Source: Alteromonas sp. ASW11-130
Lineage (GTDB): Bacteria > Pseudomonadota > Gammaproteobacteria > Enterobacterales > Alteromonadaceae
Assembly (NCBI RefSeq): GCF_026183735.1
Contig: NZ_JAPFRE010000015.1
Location: 1 to 64,000 of the forward strand
Length of the DNA stretch: 64,000 bases
Direction of reading: 5' to 3'
Shown: positions 38,949 through 47,887 of the stretch, in pieces
How the letters are laid out: the number at the start of each line of letters is the position of its first letter
Position numbering within the stretch: position 1 is the first letter of the stretch
Notes under the pieces: model-generated
Told to the model about the DNA's origin: nothing
Database searches by the model: none
Seen by the model: only the letters and a program-made list of their open reading frames with translations
Made by a program: the position numbers and the translations under genes

Positions 38949-40310
38949 GTGGACGTATTATTGTTGTCTCGTCTGCAATTTGCATTGAATATGAGCTTTC
39001 ATATTCTTTTTCCCACCATCACCATCGCTCTGGGCTGGTTCCTGTTTTATTTTAAATTACGCTTTACGCTCACCCACCATCCGGTTTGGATGAGACTGTA
39101 TCGATTTTGGGTTCGTGTATTTGCATTATCGTTCGCCCTTGGTGTTGTTAGTGGCGTAACTATGTCATTTCAATTTGGTACGAACTGGCCCGGTTTTATG
39201 GAGAAGGTCGGTAACGTTGCCGGCCCCCTCCTGGGATATGAGGTGCTTACGGCCTTTTTCCTTGAAGCAACATTTTTGGGCATCATGCTGTTTGGGATAA
39301 GAAAAGTACCTAGCTGGTTGCACACCCTTTCTACCCTCCTCGTTGCATTCGGCACGACAGTATCCGCCTTCTGGATACTCGCGTTAAATAGCTGGATGCA
39401 TACACCTCAGGGTCACGAAATAATAGATGGGGTGGTGTACGCTAAGGACTGGTGGCAAATTATATTTACCCCCTCTTTCCCCTATCGATTAACTCACATG
39501 TTGTTAGCCTCCGGCCTCACTGCCTGTTTTTTAATTGCAGGGTTAGCGGCTTATCGCCAACTGCATGGAGATAATAAGCTTGCCCCTAAAATCGCTGTGC
39601 GGACCGGAATGTATACAGCGGCAGTATTAATACCATTACAAATACTCGCGGGTGACTTACATGGACTCAATACGTTGAAGCACCAACCGCAAAAGATTGC
39701 CGCTATGGAGGCTGTATGGGAAACTGAGTCTGGTGCGCCGTTAGTGTTATTTGCTTATCCGGATGAAGATGAAAGAGAAAACCGCTTCTCTATAGAAATC
39801 CCGAAACTAGCTAGTTTAATCCTTACGCATGAGGCCGAGGGTGAGATTAAGGGTTTAAACGATTTCCCTGGTGAACATCCTCCTGTTGCTCCCGTCTTCT
39901 ATAGCTTCAGAATTATGGTTGGCATTGGTTTGCTGATGTTACTGGTGTCATGGTTTAGCAGTGCCGTTCTCCTTAAGCACAAAAAGCTGCCCCGATGGGG
40001 AAAAAAAGTGTTGGTAGGAATGACCTTTAGTGGCTGGTTAGCCACGTTGGCAGGATGGTATGTTACCGAAGTGGGCCGCCAGCCGTACTTGGTAAACGGT
40101 ATACTGCTTACTGAGGATGCAGTAACCACCGTTCCCGCTGCTAATGTTGGGCTGTCATTTACCCTCTATGCACTTATATACATGTTTTTGTTAGTCTCAT
40201 ATATCGCCACGTTAGGGCTGATGGCAAGACGAGCGGTTGAAATTGAAGAAATTACCTCAGAAGAGCGAGAGATGGCTAAAGCCAGCCGCATGTCACCGGC
40301 CAATACGTAG
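38949..40310 (+). CDS. cydA: bd-type quinol oxidase subunit I (short Q-loop, CioA-like)
   Basis: 453 residues from a GTG at 38949 with TCAGGAGGACTAA just upstream. Membrane haem subunit that oxidises quinol and reduces oxygen. Starts LLLSRLQFALNMSFHILFPT with the haem-ligand His19-type residue; GVVSGVTMSFQFGTNW and GWYVTEVGRQPYLVNG are conserved blocks. About nine membrane helices. The periplasmic Q-loop is short (no insertion between helices 6 and 7), as in cyanide-insensitive CioA proteins. Second gene of an operon with the regulator and subunit II. Confidence 0.93.
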   Translation: MDVLLLSRLQFALNMSFHILFPTITIALGWFLFYFKLRFTLTHHPVWMRLYRFWVRVFALSFALGVVSGVTMSFQFGTNWPGFMEKVGNVAGPLLGYEVLTAFFLEATFLGIMLFGIRKVPSWLHTLSTLLVAFGTTVSAFWILALNSWMHTPQGHEIIDGVVYAKDWWQIIFTPSFPYRLTHMLLASGLTACFLIAGLAAYRQLHGDNKLAPKIAVRTGMYTAAVLIPLQILAGDLHGLNTLKHQPQKIAAMEAVWETESGAPLVLFAYPDEDERENRFSIEIPKLASLILTHEAEGEIKGLNDFPGEHPPVAPVFYSFRIMVGIGLLMLLVSWFSSAVLLKHKKLPRWGKKVLVGMTFSGWLATLAGWYVTEVGRQPYLVNGILLTEDAVTTVPAANVGLSFTLYALIYMFLLVSYIATLGLMARRAVEIEEITSEEREMAKASRMSPANT

Positions 40311-40318
40311 GAGTTGTT

Positions 40319-41329
40319 ATGCCATTTGAAAGTTTATCCTTAGAAACACTTGGTGATATCTATATCGGCGTATTCGGTTTAGCTGTACTACTTTACGCTA
40401 TTCTTGACGGGTACGATTTAGGCGTAGGTATATTGATGCCTCCGCGGCACGAAGGCTATCGCGACACTATGATTTCTTCAATCGGTCCGTATTGGGATGC
40501 CAACGAAACTTGGCTGGTGTTAGCGGTTGGCATTCTATTATTTGCCTTTCCTGATGCGCACAATCGTTTTTTACAAACCCTTTATTTACCCGCTACATTT
40601 ATGCTACTGGGTCTAATTATGCGAGGCGTTTCTTTCGACTTCAGAGCGAAGGTAGCGCAGGTTAAAAAACGCAAATGGGACTTATCGTTTAAATATGGTT
40701 CGCTAGTGGTAACGCTTACCCAGGGATATATGTTAGGCATTTATGTCACCGGTTTGCGCACTGACCTATGGGCGCAGGGGTTTGCCTTACTCTCAGCTAT
40801 AGGCGTATCAGCTGCCTATGCGTTTATCGGTTCTTGCTGGTTAATTTTGAAAACTGAGGGAGAATTACAAGAAAAAGCGTTCCACTGGGCGAGACGTGGG
40901 TTGTTAGCGCTAGCCATTGGAATTAGTGCCGTCAGTTTGGCCAATCTGACATTACATGAGGATGTACGGGAAATGTGGCTATCCGCTCCATCCGGATATT
41001 ACTTAGCAGCCATCCCTATTTCGTGTTTCATTTTATTGAGTTTATGCGCCATTTCACTCAAAAAACTACCCGCTTATAAAGGGCGGGCAGACTGGCTACC
41101 TTTCGCCATCGCGCTGGTGGTCTTCGGCTTGTGCTTTGCTGCCTTTGCAGTTAGCTATTACCCTTATGTGGTGCCGGGAGAAATGACTATTGAAGGTGCC
41201 ATAAGTTCCGCTGGTTCATTACGTTTCTTGCTGGTAGGCATTGTCATAGTTGTGCCATGCATACTCGCGTACACCCTTCTGGTCTACCGTATATTCGCGG
41301 GTAAAGCAGAAGAGCTTTCCTATTATTAA
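40319..41329 (+). CDS. cydB: bd-type quinol oxidase subunit II (CioB-like)
   Basis: 336 residues, eight or nine hydrophobic helices. Starts with LEIYIG-type sequence (ETLGDIYIGVFGLAVLLYAI, LDGYDLGVGILMP), then GPYWDANETWLVLAVG and MRGVSFDFRAKV, all typical of CydB. Partner of subunit I, 8 nt downstream. No CydX-like small gene was found after it; the next frame encodes an exported NTF2-like protein. Confidence 0.93.
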   Translation: MPFESLSLETLGDIYIGVFGLAVLLYAILDGYDLGVGILMPPRHEGYRDTMISSIGPYWDANETWLVLAVGILLFAFPDAHNRFLQTLYLPATFMLLGLIMRGVSFDFRAKVAQVKKRKWDLSFKYGSLVVTLTQGYMLGIYVTGLRTDLWAQGFALLSAIGVSAAYAFIGSCWLILKTEGELQEKAFHWARRGLLALAIGISAVSLANLTLHEDVREMWLSAPSGYYLAAIPISCFILLSLCAISLKKLPAYKGRADWLPFAIALVVFGLCFAAFAVSYYPYVVPGEMTIEGAISSAGSLRFLLVGIVIVVPCILAYTLLVYRIFAGKAEELSYY

Positions 41330-41340
41330 AAGGGGCCGTT

Positions 41341-41802
41341 TTGCGCGTAGTTTTTATTTTATTTGGGTTCTGCTGGTCATACTTATCATGGGCTGGAATA
41401 AATGACGAGGCAAAACATATTTTCGCCCGGCAATACTTTAGTGCATGGCAGGCTACGCAGACCCCTGACGCCACCGAGTCAGATATTGACGCGTACCTTG
41501 CGCTTTTAACCGATGACGTTGGCTATCAGCACTTGCCGTACGTCCCCAGTGGTCTTCGCAGGGCTAATGGCAAAATTGAAATGAAAAAAGGATTGATGTA
41601 TTACTTGGGTACGACTGCATCGTATAAAGCCACGTTGGACAATGTCATAATCGGCCATAATGTTATTGTCCTTCAGTACCGTACAGTGGTGTCTGGAATT
41701 CATCCAGATACCCAACTCCCGACCGCACTAAATTATCGCTCGGTGGATGTGCTTGAAATCTATGAAGGCAAAGTGGCTGTTATCAGACATTATAGCGAAT
41801 AA
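41341..41802 (+). CDS. Exported NTF2/SnoaL-like protein
   Basis: 153 residues from a TTG at 41341. Short signal peptide (MRVVFILFGFCWSYLSWAG). The body (ARQYFSAWQATQTPDATESD, DAYLALLTDDVGYQHLPYVP, RSVDVLEIYEGKVAVIRHYS) has the cone-shaped NTF2-like pattern ending with a VIRHYxE strand. Function unknown. 11 nt after cydB, so likely in the same transcript. Confidence 0.72.
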   Translation: MRVVFILFGFCWSYLSWAGINDEAKHIFARQYFSAWQATQTPDATESDIDAYLALLTDDVGYQHLPYVPSGLRRANGKIEMKKGLMYYLGTTASYKATLDNVIIGHNVIVLQYRTVVSGIHPDTQLPTALNYRSVDVLEIYEGKVAVIRHYSE

Positions 41803-42080
41803 GGCCCGCGAAGGGTGATTCAATGACTCGGCTAAATAAGGCTCTATTTGTCTGGGAGTAAGTTTCAAAACTGTAAAATTTTCATCATTAGCGCAGCATA
41901 TACCAAACCATCATAGACTGTGTTGGCGAGATGTTCTTTTTTGTTTCATTGTTACTATCTTTCTATTCGCTTTCCGCTACCTATTCCCACTCTGTTTCGA
42001 GGGTAGTGCGTCCGAAAATCAATCTGCTGGTATAGATCCTGCTGTTGTGGAGACATTTATCCTAATTCGTGAGAATGATT

Positions 42081-42893
42081 ATGTCATCCGATAACGCTGA
42101 ATCCAATGACAGACGGTGGTTAATTCATAAAGGTCAAGGTCCGGTATTAGCAACTGCGGTGCACGCGGGACATGAAATTCGTGAAGACCTTCATCCTTAT
42201 TTAGCGGCAGACGATGACACGCGTCGCCGGGAAGAAGACCCGATCACGGATATCTGGGCGACTGCAGGCGATCATTTCTTTACAAACTATGTATCTCGTT
42301 TTGAAGTCGATTTAAATCGTCCAAGAGAGAAAGCCTGCACGTTCGACCCAAAAGATACCTGGGGATTACAAATTTGGCGTGAACGGCCGCCGCAGATTTT
42401 GATAGATAAGTCGCTTAAACAACACGAACGATTTTACCAGATGATGGCCCTATGGATTGAGGAACTTATTGATTTACATGGAAACGTGCTGGTGCTCGAT
42501 ATCCACAGCTACAACCACCGACGAAATGGGCCAGACGCACCCGCCTCCCCTGCCAGTGAAAACCCTGAAATAGACTTAGGTTTAACCACCATGCAGCATG
42601 AAAAATTTGCCGGGGTGGCCAACGCGTTAGCTGAGGGGTTAAAAGCAACACCTTATCAGGGTAATAAATTAGACGTGCGCGAAAATGTTCGTTATCCAGA
42701 TGGGGGAAATTGGCCAGAATGGATATTCGCCAACTATAGTAAGAATGTTTGCACCATTACATTAGAATATAAGAAGTTCTATATGGATGAGTGGACAGCA
42801 CAAAGCTCACTTCCCATCGTCGAAGATCTCCGTGCGGGTCTCTGTAAAGCGGTGGGGGCTGCGAAAGAGGCACTTTCAGCATGTCCGAAATAA
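42081..42893 (+). CDS. N-formylglutamate amidohydrolase-family protein
   Basis: 270 residues from the ATG at 42081 with GTGAGA 6 nt upstream; in-frame GTG 42069 and ATG 42075 are alternatives. The family (HutG-type, zinc) hydrolyses N-formyl- or similar amide-linked glutamate. Seen: ATAVHAGHEIREDLHPYLAA (metal His region), RFEVDLNRPREKACTF, VLDIHSYNHRRNG (metal His/Asp) and RYPDGGNWPEWI. No histidine-utilisation genes are nearby, so the substrate is probably not formylglutamate from histidine breakdown. The stop overlaps the start of the next gene by 13 nt. First gene of a coupled three-gene unit. Confidence 0.88.
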   Translation: MSSDNAESNDRRWLIHKGQGPVLATAVHAGHEIREDLHPYLAADDDTRRREEDPITDIWATAGDHFFTNYVSRFEVDLNRPREKACTFDPKDTWGLQIWRERPPQILIDKSLKQHERFYQMMALWIEELIDLHGNVLVLDIHSYNHRRNGPDAPASPASENPEIDLGLTTMQHEKFAGVANALAEGLKATPYQGNKLDVRENVRYPDGGNWPEWIFANYSKNVCTITLEYKKFYMDEWTAQSSLPIVEDLRAGLCKAVGAAKEALSACPK

Positions 42894-44056
42894 CGTTACC
42901 GCCTGTCGCTCGAAAAGTAGATGCAGCGCTGGCCGAAATTGATGCGAAAATAGATTGGCTTTACTACTTGTCGCCCCTAGGGAATGACCAAATGTGGCAG
43001 GAATTCAAAGACAGTCACTTTACTCAGACACCTAAATTGTCTTATCCGGCGATCCCATCCGATTACGCGAGCCTCATGCAAAAGTTAAGGGATCTTCCTA
43101 TCGACGATATTGAAGATGACGCCCTTCATGTATTATTTTTTGAAAAACAAATGGAACTTGAGCTTCAGGTCGAACTGGTACAAATGCGTAACACGCCTGG
43201 TTTTAAACCTATTTCTGTAGAACTGTTTGGTGAAGCTGAGCCAAGCTTACTCCGATTAGCAAGAAACATACTAAGGACAGTGCCGCGGGTTTCCGGTCCC
43301 GCCGATGATGCAGACTGTGAGCAGGTAGTAAAAGCGTCTGAGCAAGAACTGGCTGCCTATCGTAAACAGGTCCCGGACCTATATTCCCAGGTGGATGTGT
43401 TAGATGATTTAAACTCGATGATGATGGTTCATCATGGTCATCTAAAAATAGCCAAAAGTGTGAAACTGCCTAACGAGCGCATATACCCTTTAGTGGCGCA
43501 CGAAGTGGGTACTCACATCGTTACTCGATACAACGGCTATTGCCAGCCTATCAAGTTACTGGAATTTGGATTGGCACATTACGACCCCCTGCAAGAAGGT
43601 CTCGGTACGCTGTCGGAATATTTAGCAGGCTACCTACCACCCCGTCGTCTCAGAATTATTGCCGCCAGAGTGGTGGCAACAGATTTGGCGCTACAGGGTA
43701 AAGATATTACCCAAATTTTCAGCCAGTTACATGAAGAGTATGGCCTTCAACCCGTAGATGCGTTTGATATTGCTGTACGTGCATGTCGGGGAGGCGGCTT
43801 GACGAAAGATTCTGTCTATTTGCGTGGTCTGCGAGAACTAATGGCCTACCTAGCTGACGATGGTGATTTTGAGTTTCTTTTTTTAGGCAAATTCGCTATG
43901 GGTCAACGTACGACTATTCAGTCGTTGTTAGACAGGAACTGGCTAGTCCGTCCTCGCCTGCTCCCACGCCACCTTACTGATGAAGGAGCAATAAAACGTC
44001 TTAAACGCGTGCGCAACCTTAATCTCGAGCAGTTATTTCAGGAAGAACCCGAATAA
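42881..44056 (+). CDS. DUF1704 zinc metallopeptidase (QEGLA-motif family)
   Basis: 391 residues. Known in databases as flavohemoglobin-expression-modulating QEGLA protein (TIGR02421, DUF1704), related to the eukaryotic MATCAP tyrosine carboxypeptidases. The zinc site is visible as HEVGTH (His207, Glu208, His212) and the third ligand Glu239 lies in LQEGLGTLSEYLAGYLPPRR. N-terminal 180 residues are helical. No signal peptide; cytosolic. It overlaps both neighbours (13 nt upstream, 1 nt downstream), which argues for fixed stoichiometry. Likely a carboxypeptidase acting on the product or target of the ATP-grasp partner. Confidence 0.9.
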   Translation: MSEITLPPVARKVDAALAEIDAKIDWLYYLSPLGNDQMWQEFKDSHFTQTPKLSYPAIPSDYASLMQKLRDLPIDDIEDDALHVLFFEKQMELELQVELVQMRNTPGFKPISVELFGEAEPSLLRLARNILRTVPRVSGPADDADCEQVVKASEQELAAYRKQVPDLYSQVDVLDDLNSMMMVHHGHLKIAKSVKLPNERIYPLVAHEVGTHIVTRYNGYCQPIKLLEFGLAHYDPLQEGLGTLSEYLAGYLPPRRLRIIAARVVATDLALQGKDITQIFSQLHEEYGLQPVDAFDIAVRACRGGGLTKDSVYLRGLRELMAYLADDGDFEFLFLGKFAMGQRTTIQSLLDRNWLVRPRLLPRHLTDEGAIKRLKRVRNLNLEQLFQEEPE

Positions 44057-45099
44057 TGAAAATCGCATTTATCATAAATGATATACATACTGAAAAAGAT
44101 AACTACACAACCATACGATTAGCTCGCCGTGCAATAAAAATGGAGCACGAAGTGGCGTTGATAGGTATTACTGACTTAATTTACGAAGCAGATGAATCCG
44201 TATCGGCACTTGCCTGTAAGCCGGGTAAACGGCAGTACGATAATGACGTTGATTTACTTAAAAGTTTGCAGCGACAGTCGAAAAAACTTAAACGCATAAG
44301 CCTAAGTAACTATGATGTTGTATTACTTCGTTCTGATCCAGCGGATGAATTACTCAAGCGGCCGTGGGCGCCCAATTCAGCCTTGTTGTTTGCCCAGCTG
44401 TTGGCGAATCAAGGTGTATTAGTGCTAAATGACCCTACGCATCTCACCGACGCGTCTAATAAAACCTATTTTCAAACCTATCCTAAGACAGTCAGACCCA
44501 AAACAGAAATAACGTGTTCAGCTGAAGAAATAAAACGCGCCGTGAACCAGTTTGGGGGGAACGCTGTGATCAAGCCTTTGCAAGGGTCAGGGGGGCAAGG
44601 CGTATTTATTATCAACAATGATAGTAAAGCCAATTTAAATCAAATTATCGACGCTAGTATTCGTGATGGCTACGCCATTGTACAGGAATACTTACCCGCT
44701 GCAGCAAAAGGCGACCTGCGTTTAATCACGTTAAATGGCAAGCCTCTTCAAATAGACGGGGTATATGCGTGCTTTCACCGTTATAATGATACGGGCGATG
44801 GTCGTTCCAATATCTCTGCAGGCGGTAAATATGAACTTGTTGAACCAGATGAACAGGCGTTAGCAATTGCAGAAGCGGTAGGTCCTAAATTGGTTAGAGA
44901 TGGGATGTATTTCGCCGGCCTCGACATAGTCGGAGATAAAATGATGGAAATAAATGTGGATACCCCAGGAGGGATTAATATGGCAGAAGATTTAACGGGG
45001 AAAGATTTTTCTGGCTATATCATTGCCGACTTAGAACGCAAAGTACGTCTTAAAAAACTATATAAGCAGATTTCGATTTCTGAGCTATCAGCGGTTTAA
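44056..45099 (+). CDS. GshB-like ATP-grasp ligase
   Basis: 347 residues. ATP-grasp fold of the glutathione-synthetase type: N-terminal domain MKIAFIINDIHTEKDNYTTI, ATP-binding AVIKPLQGSGGQGVFII, IVQEYLPAAAKGDLRLITLN and metal-binding GDKMMEINVDTPGGINMAED. It forms an amide bond between a carboxylate and an amine with ATP. True gshB in gammaproteobacteria usually sits near rsmE/yqgF, and this one is coupled to an amidohydrolase and a peptidase instead, so a substrate other than gamma-Glu-Cys is likely. Start codon shares one base with the previous stop codon (TAATG). Confidence 0.9.
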   Translation: MKIAFIINDIHTEKDNYTTIRLARRAIKMEHEVALIGITDLIYEADESVSALACKPGKRQYDNDVDLLKSLQRQSKKLKRISLSNYDVVLLRSDPADELLKRPWAPNSALLFAQLLANQGVLVLNDPTHLTDASNKTYFQTYPKTVRPKTEITCSAEEIKRAVNQFGGNAVIKPLQGSGGQGVFIINNDSKANLNQIIDASIRDGYAIVQEYLPAAAKGDLRLITLNGKPLQIDGVYACFHRYNDTGDGRSNISAGGKYELVEPDEQALAIAEAVGPKLVRDGMYFAGLDIVGDKMMEINVDTPGGINMAEDLTGKDFSGYIIADLERKVRLKKLYKQISISELSAV

Positions 45100-45212
45100 A
45101 ATAGTAACCGTCAAGACCCTCGTTATCTTTTCAGTATGACGCGGGTGTAGCTTTTTAGGCATTGAATTCGTATGATGAACCCTGCGTTATAATCTATCTA
45201 AAAACAGTCTTT

Positions 45213-45560
45213 ATGAATGAGAAGAAAAATTGGCTAGAAAAACTCATTATTTCGATGGTTTTAGCGATGGCGAGATCATTAGGAACGTATTTCAGCACTC
45301 GCCAACAGAAGGCCAATGCTGATTAATAAGCGGAATCTTACCGGCACGTTAAAATTCTTGAAATAGTTGCCGAAAAAGTGACGTCGGATAAGCCAAACGA
45401 ACGTGTTTTAGCGATCAATTTACTGCCTACGCGCGACCCGGTATTGGCGGGAAAATTAGCCTCTACTACTTTTTTTATCTGAAATAGAAGAAAACGCAGT
45501 TAAATGAGCGGCACAACAAGTGGTACGAGACGCAAAGCAAGCGTCTCTAGCACACAGTAA
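45213..45560 (+). pseudogene. Decayed small gene, unknown family
   Basis: From the ATG at 45213 a frame reads MNEKKNWLEKLIISMVLAMA then RQQKANAD, two stops (45324-45329), and goes on in the same frame as AESYRHVKILEIVAEKVTSD and NERVLAINLLPTRDPVLAGK. A +1 shift near 45475 continues with SEIEENAVK, another stop at 45505 and AAQQVVRDAKQASLAHSN. The protein-like continuity across stops and a shift points to a recently lost helical protein. Not recognised. Confidence 0.6.
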
Positions 45561-45611
45561 TTGCTGTATCGATAATGTATTACTATTGAGTGTGTTTACA
45601 AGATTTGAACT

Positions 45612-46076
45612 ATGCATAACCTCGCGATAGCTATTGAAGACCCCATGACACCAGATATTGTGGGTATGCTGAAACTGCATTTAATCGATATGCGTGAAAC
45701 TTCACCACCTGATAGCGTGCACGCTTTGGACGTAGAGGCTCTACAAGCCGCTGACATCACATTTTATAGCGTGCGCCAAAAAAGCCTCTTATTAGGTATT
45801 GGAGCGCTTAAAGAACTTACGCCCGCTCATGCTGAAATTAAATCCATGCGCACCACAAAAGAGGCACGTGGTACGGGGGTTGCCTCGTTTCTATTGGACC
45901 ATCTTATTCAAGAAGGAAAAAACAGAGGATATAACGCGATTAGCTTGGAAACCGGGACCCAGGCATTTTTCACCCCTGCACATCACCTGTATAAAAAATT
46001 TGGTTTTGTTGAATGTGCTCCCTTTGCCAGTTATAAGCTGGATCCCAATAGCCTCTTCATGGAAAAGTTGCTGTAA
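45612..46076 (+). CDS. GNAT-family N-acetyltransferase
   Basis: 154 residues. Acetyl-CoA-dependent acyltransferase. Motif A is clear: AEIKSMRTTKEARGTGVASF (the Q/RxxGxG/A pyrophosphate loop), then LLDHLIQEGKNRGYNAISLE and motif B YKKFGFVECAPFASY. Substrate unknown; wording resembles small-molecule or toxin-resistance GNATs. Monocistronic. Confidence 0.88.
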   Translation: MHNLAIAIEDPMTPDIVGMLKLHLIDMRETSPPDSVHALDVEALQAADITFYSVRQKSLLLGIGALKELTPAHAEIKSMRTTKEARGTGVASFLLDHLIQEGKNRGYNAISLETGTQAFFTPAHHLYKKFGFVECAPFASYKLDPNSLFMEKLL

Positions 46077-46192
46077 AATCGACCAATCTTTCACTACTTC
46101 TTCTCTTTTTTAACAACAAGCTAATCAGTTAACACATCGCGCAAACACCCCCTATACTCTATTCATATAAATTACAAAGAGCAGGGGCGAAT

Positions 46193-46546
46193 ATGGATTA
46201 TGTAGACGGGTTTGTTGCTGCGGTGCCTACCGACAAAAAGCAAGACTATATCAAGCATGCTAAATTGGCTGCTCAGTGCTTTAAGGAATGTGGCGCTATT
46301 AGAATCATAGAATGCTGGGGGGACGACGTGCCGGAGGGAAAAACAACTTCGTTTATTAAAGCCGTGCAATGTCAGGCTGATGAAACGGTAGTGTTTTCAT
46401 GGATCGTTTGGCCTTCACGTGAAATTCGCAATATTGGTATGAAAAAAATAATGAACGATGCCAGAATGAAGAGCGAGAATAACCCTATGCCTTTTGATGG
46501 TTCAAGGTTGATATATGGTGGCTTTAGTGTCGTGCTGGATATATAA
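46193..46546 (+). CDS. DUF1428 family protein
   Basis: 117 residues. [40 protein letters not shown] and [17 protein letters not shown] are the conserved blocks of DUF1428, a ferredoxin-like dimeric alpha/beta-barrel family. Function unknown. GCAGGGGCGA lies just before the start. Followed after 11 nt by the macro-domain gene. Confidence 0.88.
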   Translation: MDYVDGFVAAVPTDKKQDYIKHAKLAAQCFKECGAIRIIECWGDDVPEGKTTSFIKAVQCQADETVVFSWIVWPSREIRNIGMKKIMNDARMKSENNPMPFDGSRLIYGGFSVVLDI

Positions 46547-46557
46547 GGCACATAATA

Positions 46558-47079
46558 GTGGCGAAGATTAAGCTTCATCTTGGAGATATCACTCAACTTA
46601 ATGTCGATGCAATTGTTAACGCAGCCAATAACAGTTTGTTGGGTGGGGGGGGCGTAGATGGGGCTATTCATCGAGCAGCAGGTCCTGATCTACTAGATTT
46701 TTGTCGAACGCTGAATGGGTGTGAAACGGGGCAAGCTAAAATAACTCCAGCGTTCAATTTACCCTGTAGGTATGTCATTCACACGGTGGGCCCCATCTGG
46801 CGTGGTGGACATAATGATGAGCCAGAATTATTGCAATCCTGTTACGTAAAATGCCTCGAACTAGCTCGTAAACACAAACTGAAAACTCTTGCTTTTCCGG
46901 CAATAAGTTGCGGCATTTATCGTTACCCAATAACTGAAGCGGCCAAGTTATGCATTAGAACAATTCATGAAGAGGTTAGCCAGAATTCGGGCTCGCTAGA
47001 AACGGTCTTTTTGGTGAGCTTTGATGCGTCAATGCAACGAATTTATGAGCAAACTCTTGTTAATTTCACAACTAGCTAA
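46558..47079 (+). CDS. Macro-domain ADP-ribose hydrolase (YmdB-like)
   Basis: 173 residues from a GTG. Macro domain that removes the acetyl group from O-acetyl-ADP-ribose or reverses ADP-ribosylation. Seen: [38 protein letters not shown] and [18 protein letters not shown], plus [17 protein letters not shown]. Catalytic Asn and Asp of the NAANN-GGGVDG motifs are present. Likely co-transcribed with the DUF1428 gene. Confidence 0.93.
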   Translation: MAKIKLHLGDITQLNVDAIVNAANNSLLGGGGVDGAIHRAAGPDLLDFCRTLNGCETGQAKITPAFNLPCRYVIHTVGPIWRGGHNDEPELLQSCYVKCLELARKHKLKTLAFPAISCGIYRYPITEAAKLCIRTIHEEVSQNSGSLETVFLVSFDASMQRIYEQTLVNFTTS

Positions 47080-47230
47080 CAGCATTTTCACGTGCTAATA
47101 ATAAAGTGTAAAGTGAAAGCTACTTGACGCCAAATTTGAAGACTGGGATTCTTTTTCCAGCCTACATCCTTCTTAGCCCGTACGCGTATAATAGCGACGA
47201 TTCCAGCTTAGTAGAGATGTAGACACCCAG

Positions 47231-47872
47231 ATGAAACACAGCCTGTTTGAAGATTTTTTTGCATTGCTTTGCGCGGGCCTTTTTGTCTCTTTTGGTTTAG
47301 TGCTTTTCCAGACTCAGCAGCTCATGGTTGGCGGTGCTGCCGGGCTGGCATTATTAGGTACATTTTTCACAAGTTTCGATTTCGGGTTGTTATTTTTTCT
47401 AATCAATATACCTTTCTATTTTTTGTCGTGGACGAAAATCAGTAAACGATTTACGGTAAATACCTTAATTACCGTTTCCACAATTTCCGTGCTAAGTGAG
47501 TGGCTTCCCCAAGTTGTCAATATCGCTCATGTTAACCCGTTATTTGCTGCGATATTCGGGGGTGTTTTAATTGGCGTGGGTATGCTTATTATGTTTAGGC
47601 ATACTTCAAGTTTGGGCGGCATCGGTATATTAAGTTTTTATTTACAACAGCGATGGGGTGTAAGAGCGGGTGTGCTTCAACTATGTGTCGACAGTGTAAT
47701 TTTAAGTAGTGCCTTGTTCGCAATAAGTTGGCCGCTGGTTTTGATCTCTATTTTAGCAGCGCTCTGCCTAAACACGGTTATATCTTTAAACCACAGACCG
47801 GAACGATATCCATTCGTTGGAAAAAAATCAGACGAAATGGAATTACCTCATGCCCAGCCACAGGGTAGCTAA
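47231..47872 (+). CDS. YitT-family membrane protein
   Basis: 213 residues, five or six membrane helices and no C-terminal DUF2179 domain. Seen: FFALLCAGLFVSFGLVLFQT, GGAAGLALLGTFFTSFDFGL, GVLIGVGMLIMFRHTSSLGG. The GG-AGLA-type repeats are typical of YitT/DUF161 proteins. Transport substrate unknown. Convergent with the kinase gene, 15 bp apart. Confidence 0.85.
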   Translation: MKHSLFEDFFALLCAGLFVSFGLVLFQTQQLMVGGAAGLALLGTFFTSFDFGLLFFLINIPFYFLSWTKISKRFTVNTLITVSTISVLSEWLPQVVNIAHVNPLFAAIFGGVLIGVGMLIMFRHTSSLGGIGILSFYLQQRWGVRAGVLQLCVDSVILSSALFAISWPLVLISILAALCLNTVISLNHRPERYPFVGKKSDEMELPHAQPQGS

Positions 47873-47887
47873 CATAGAATTAGTATC

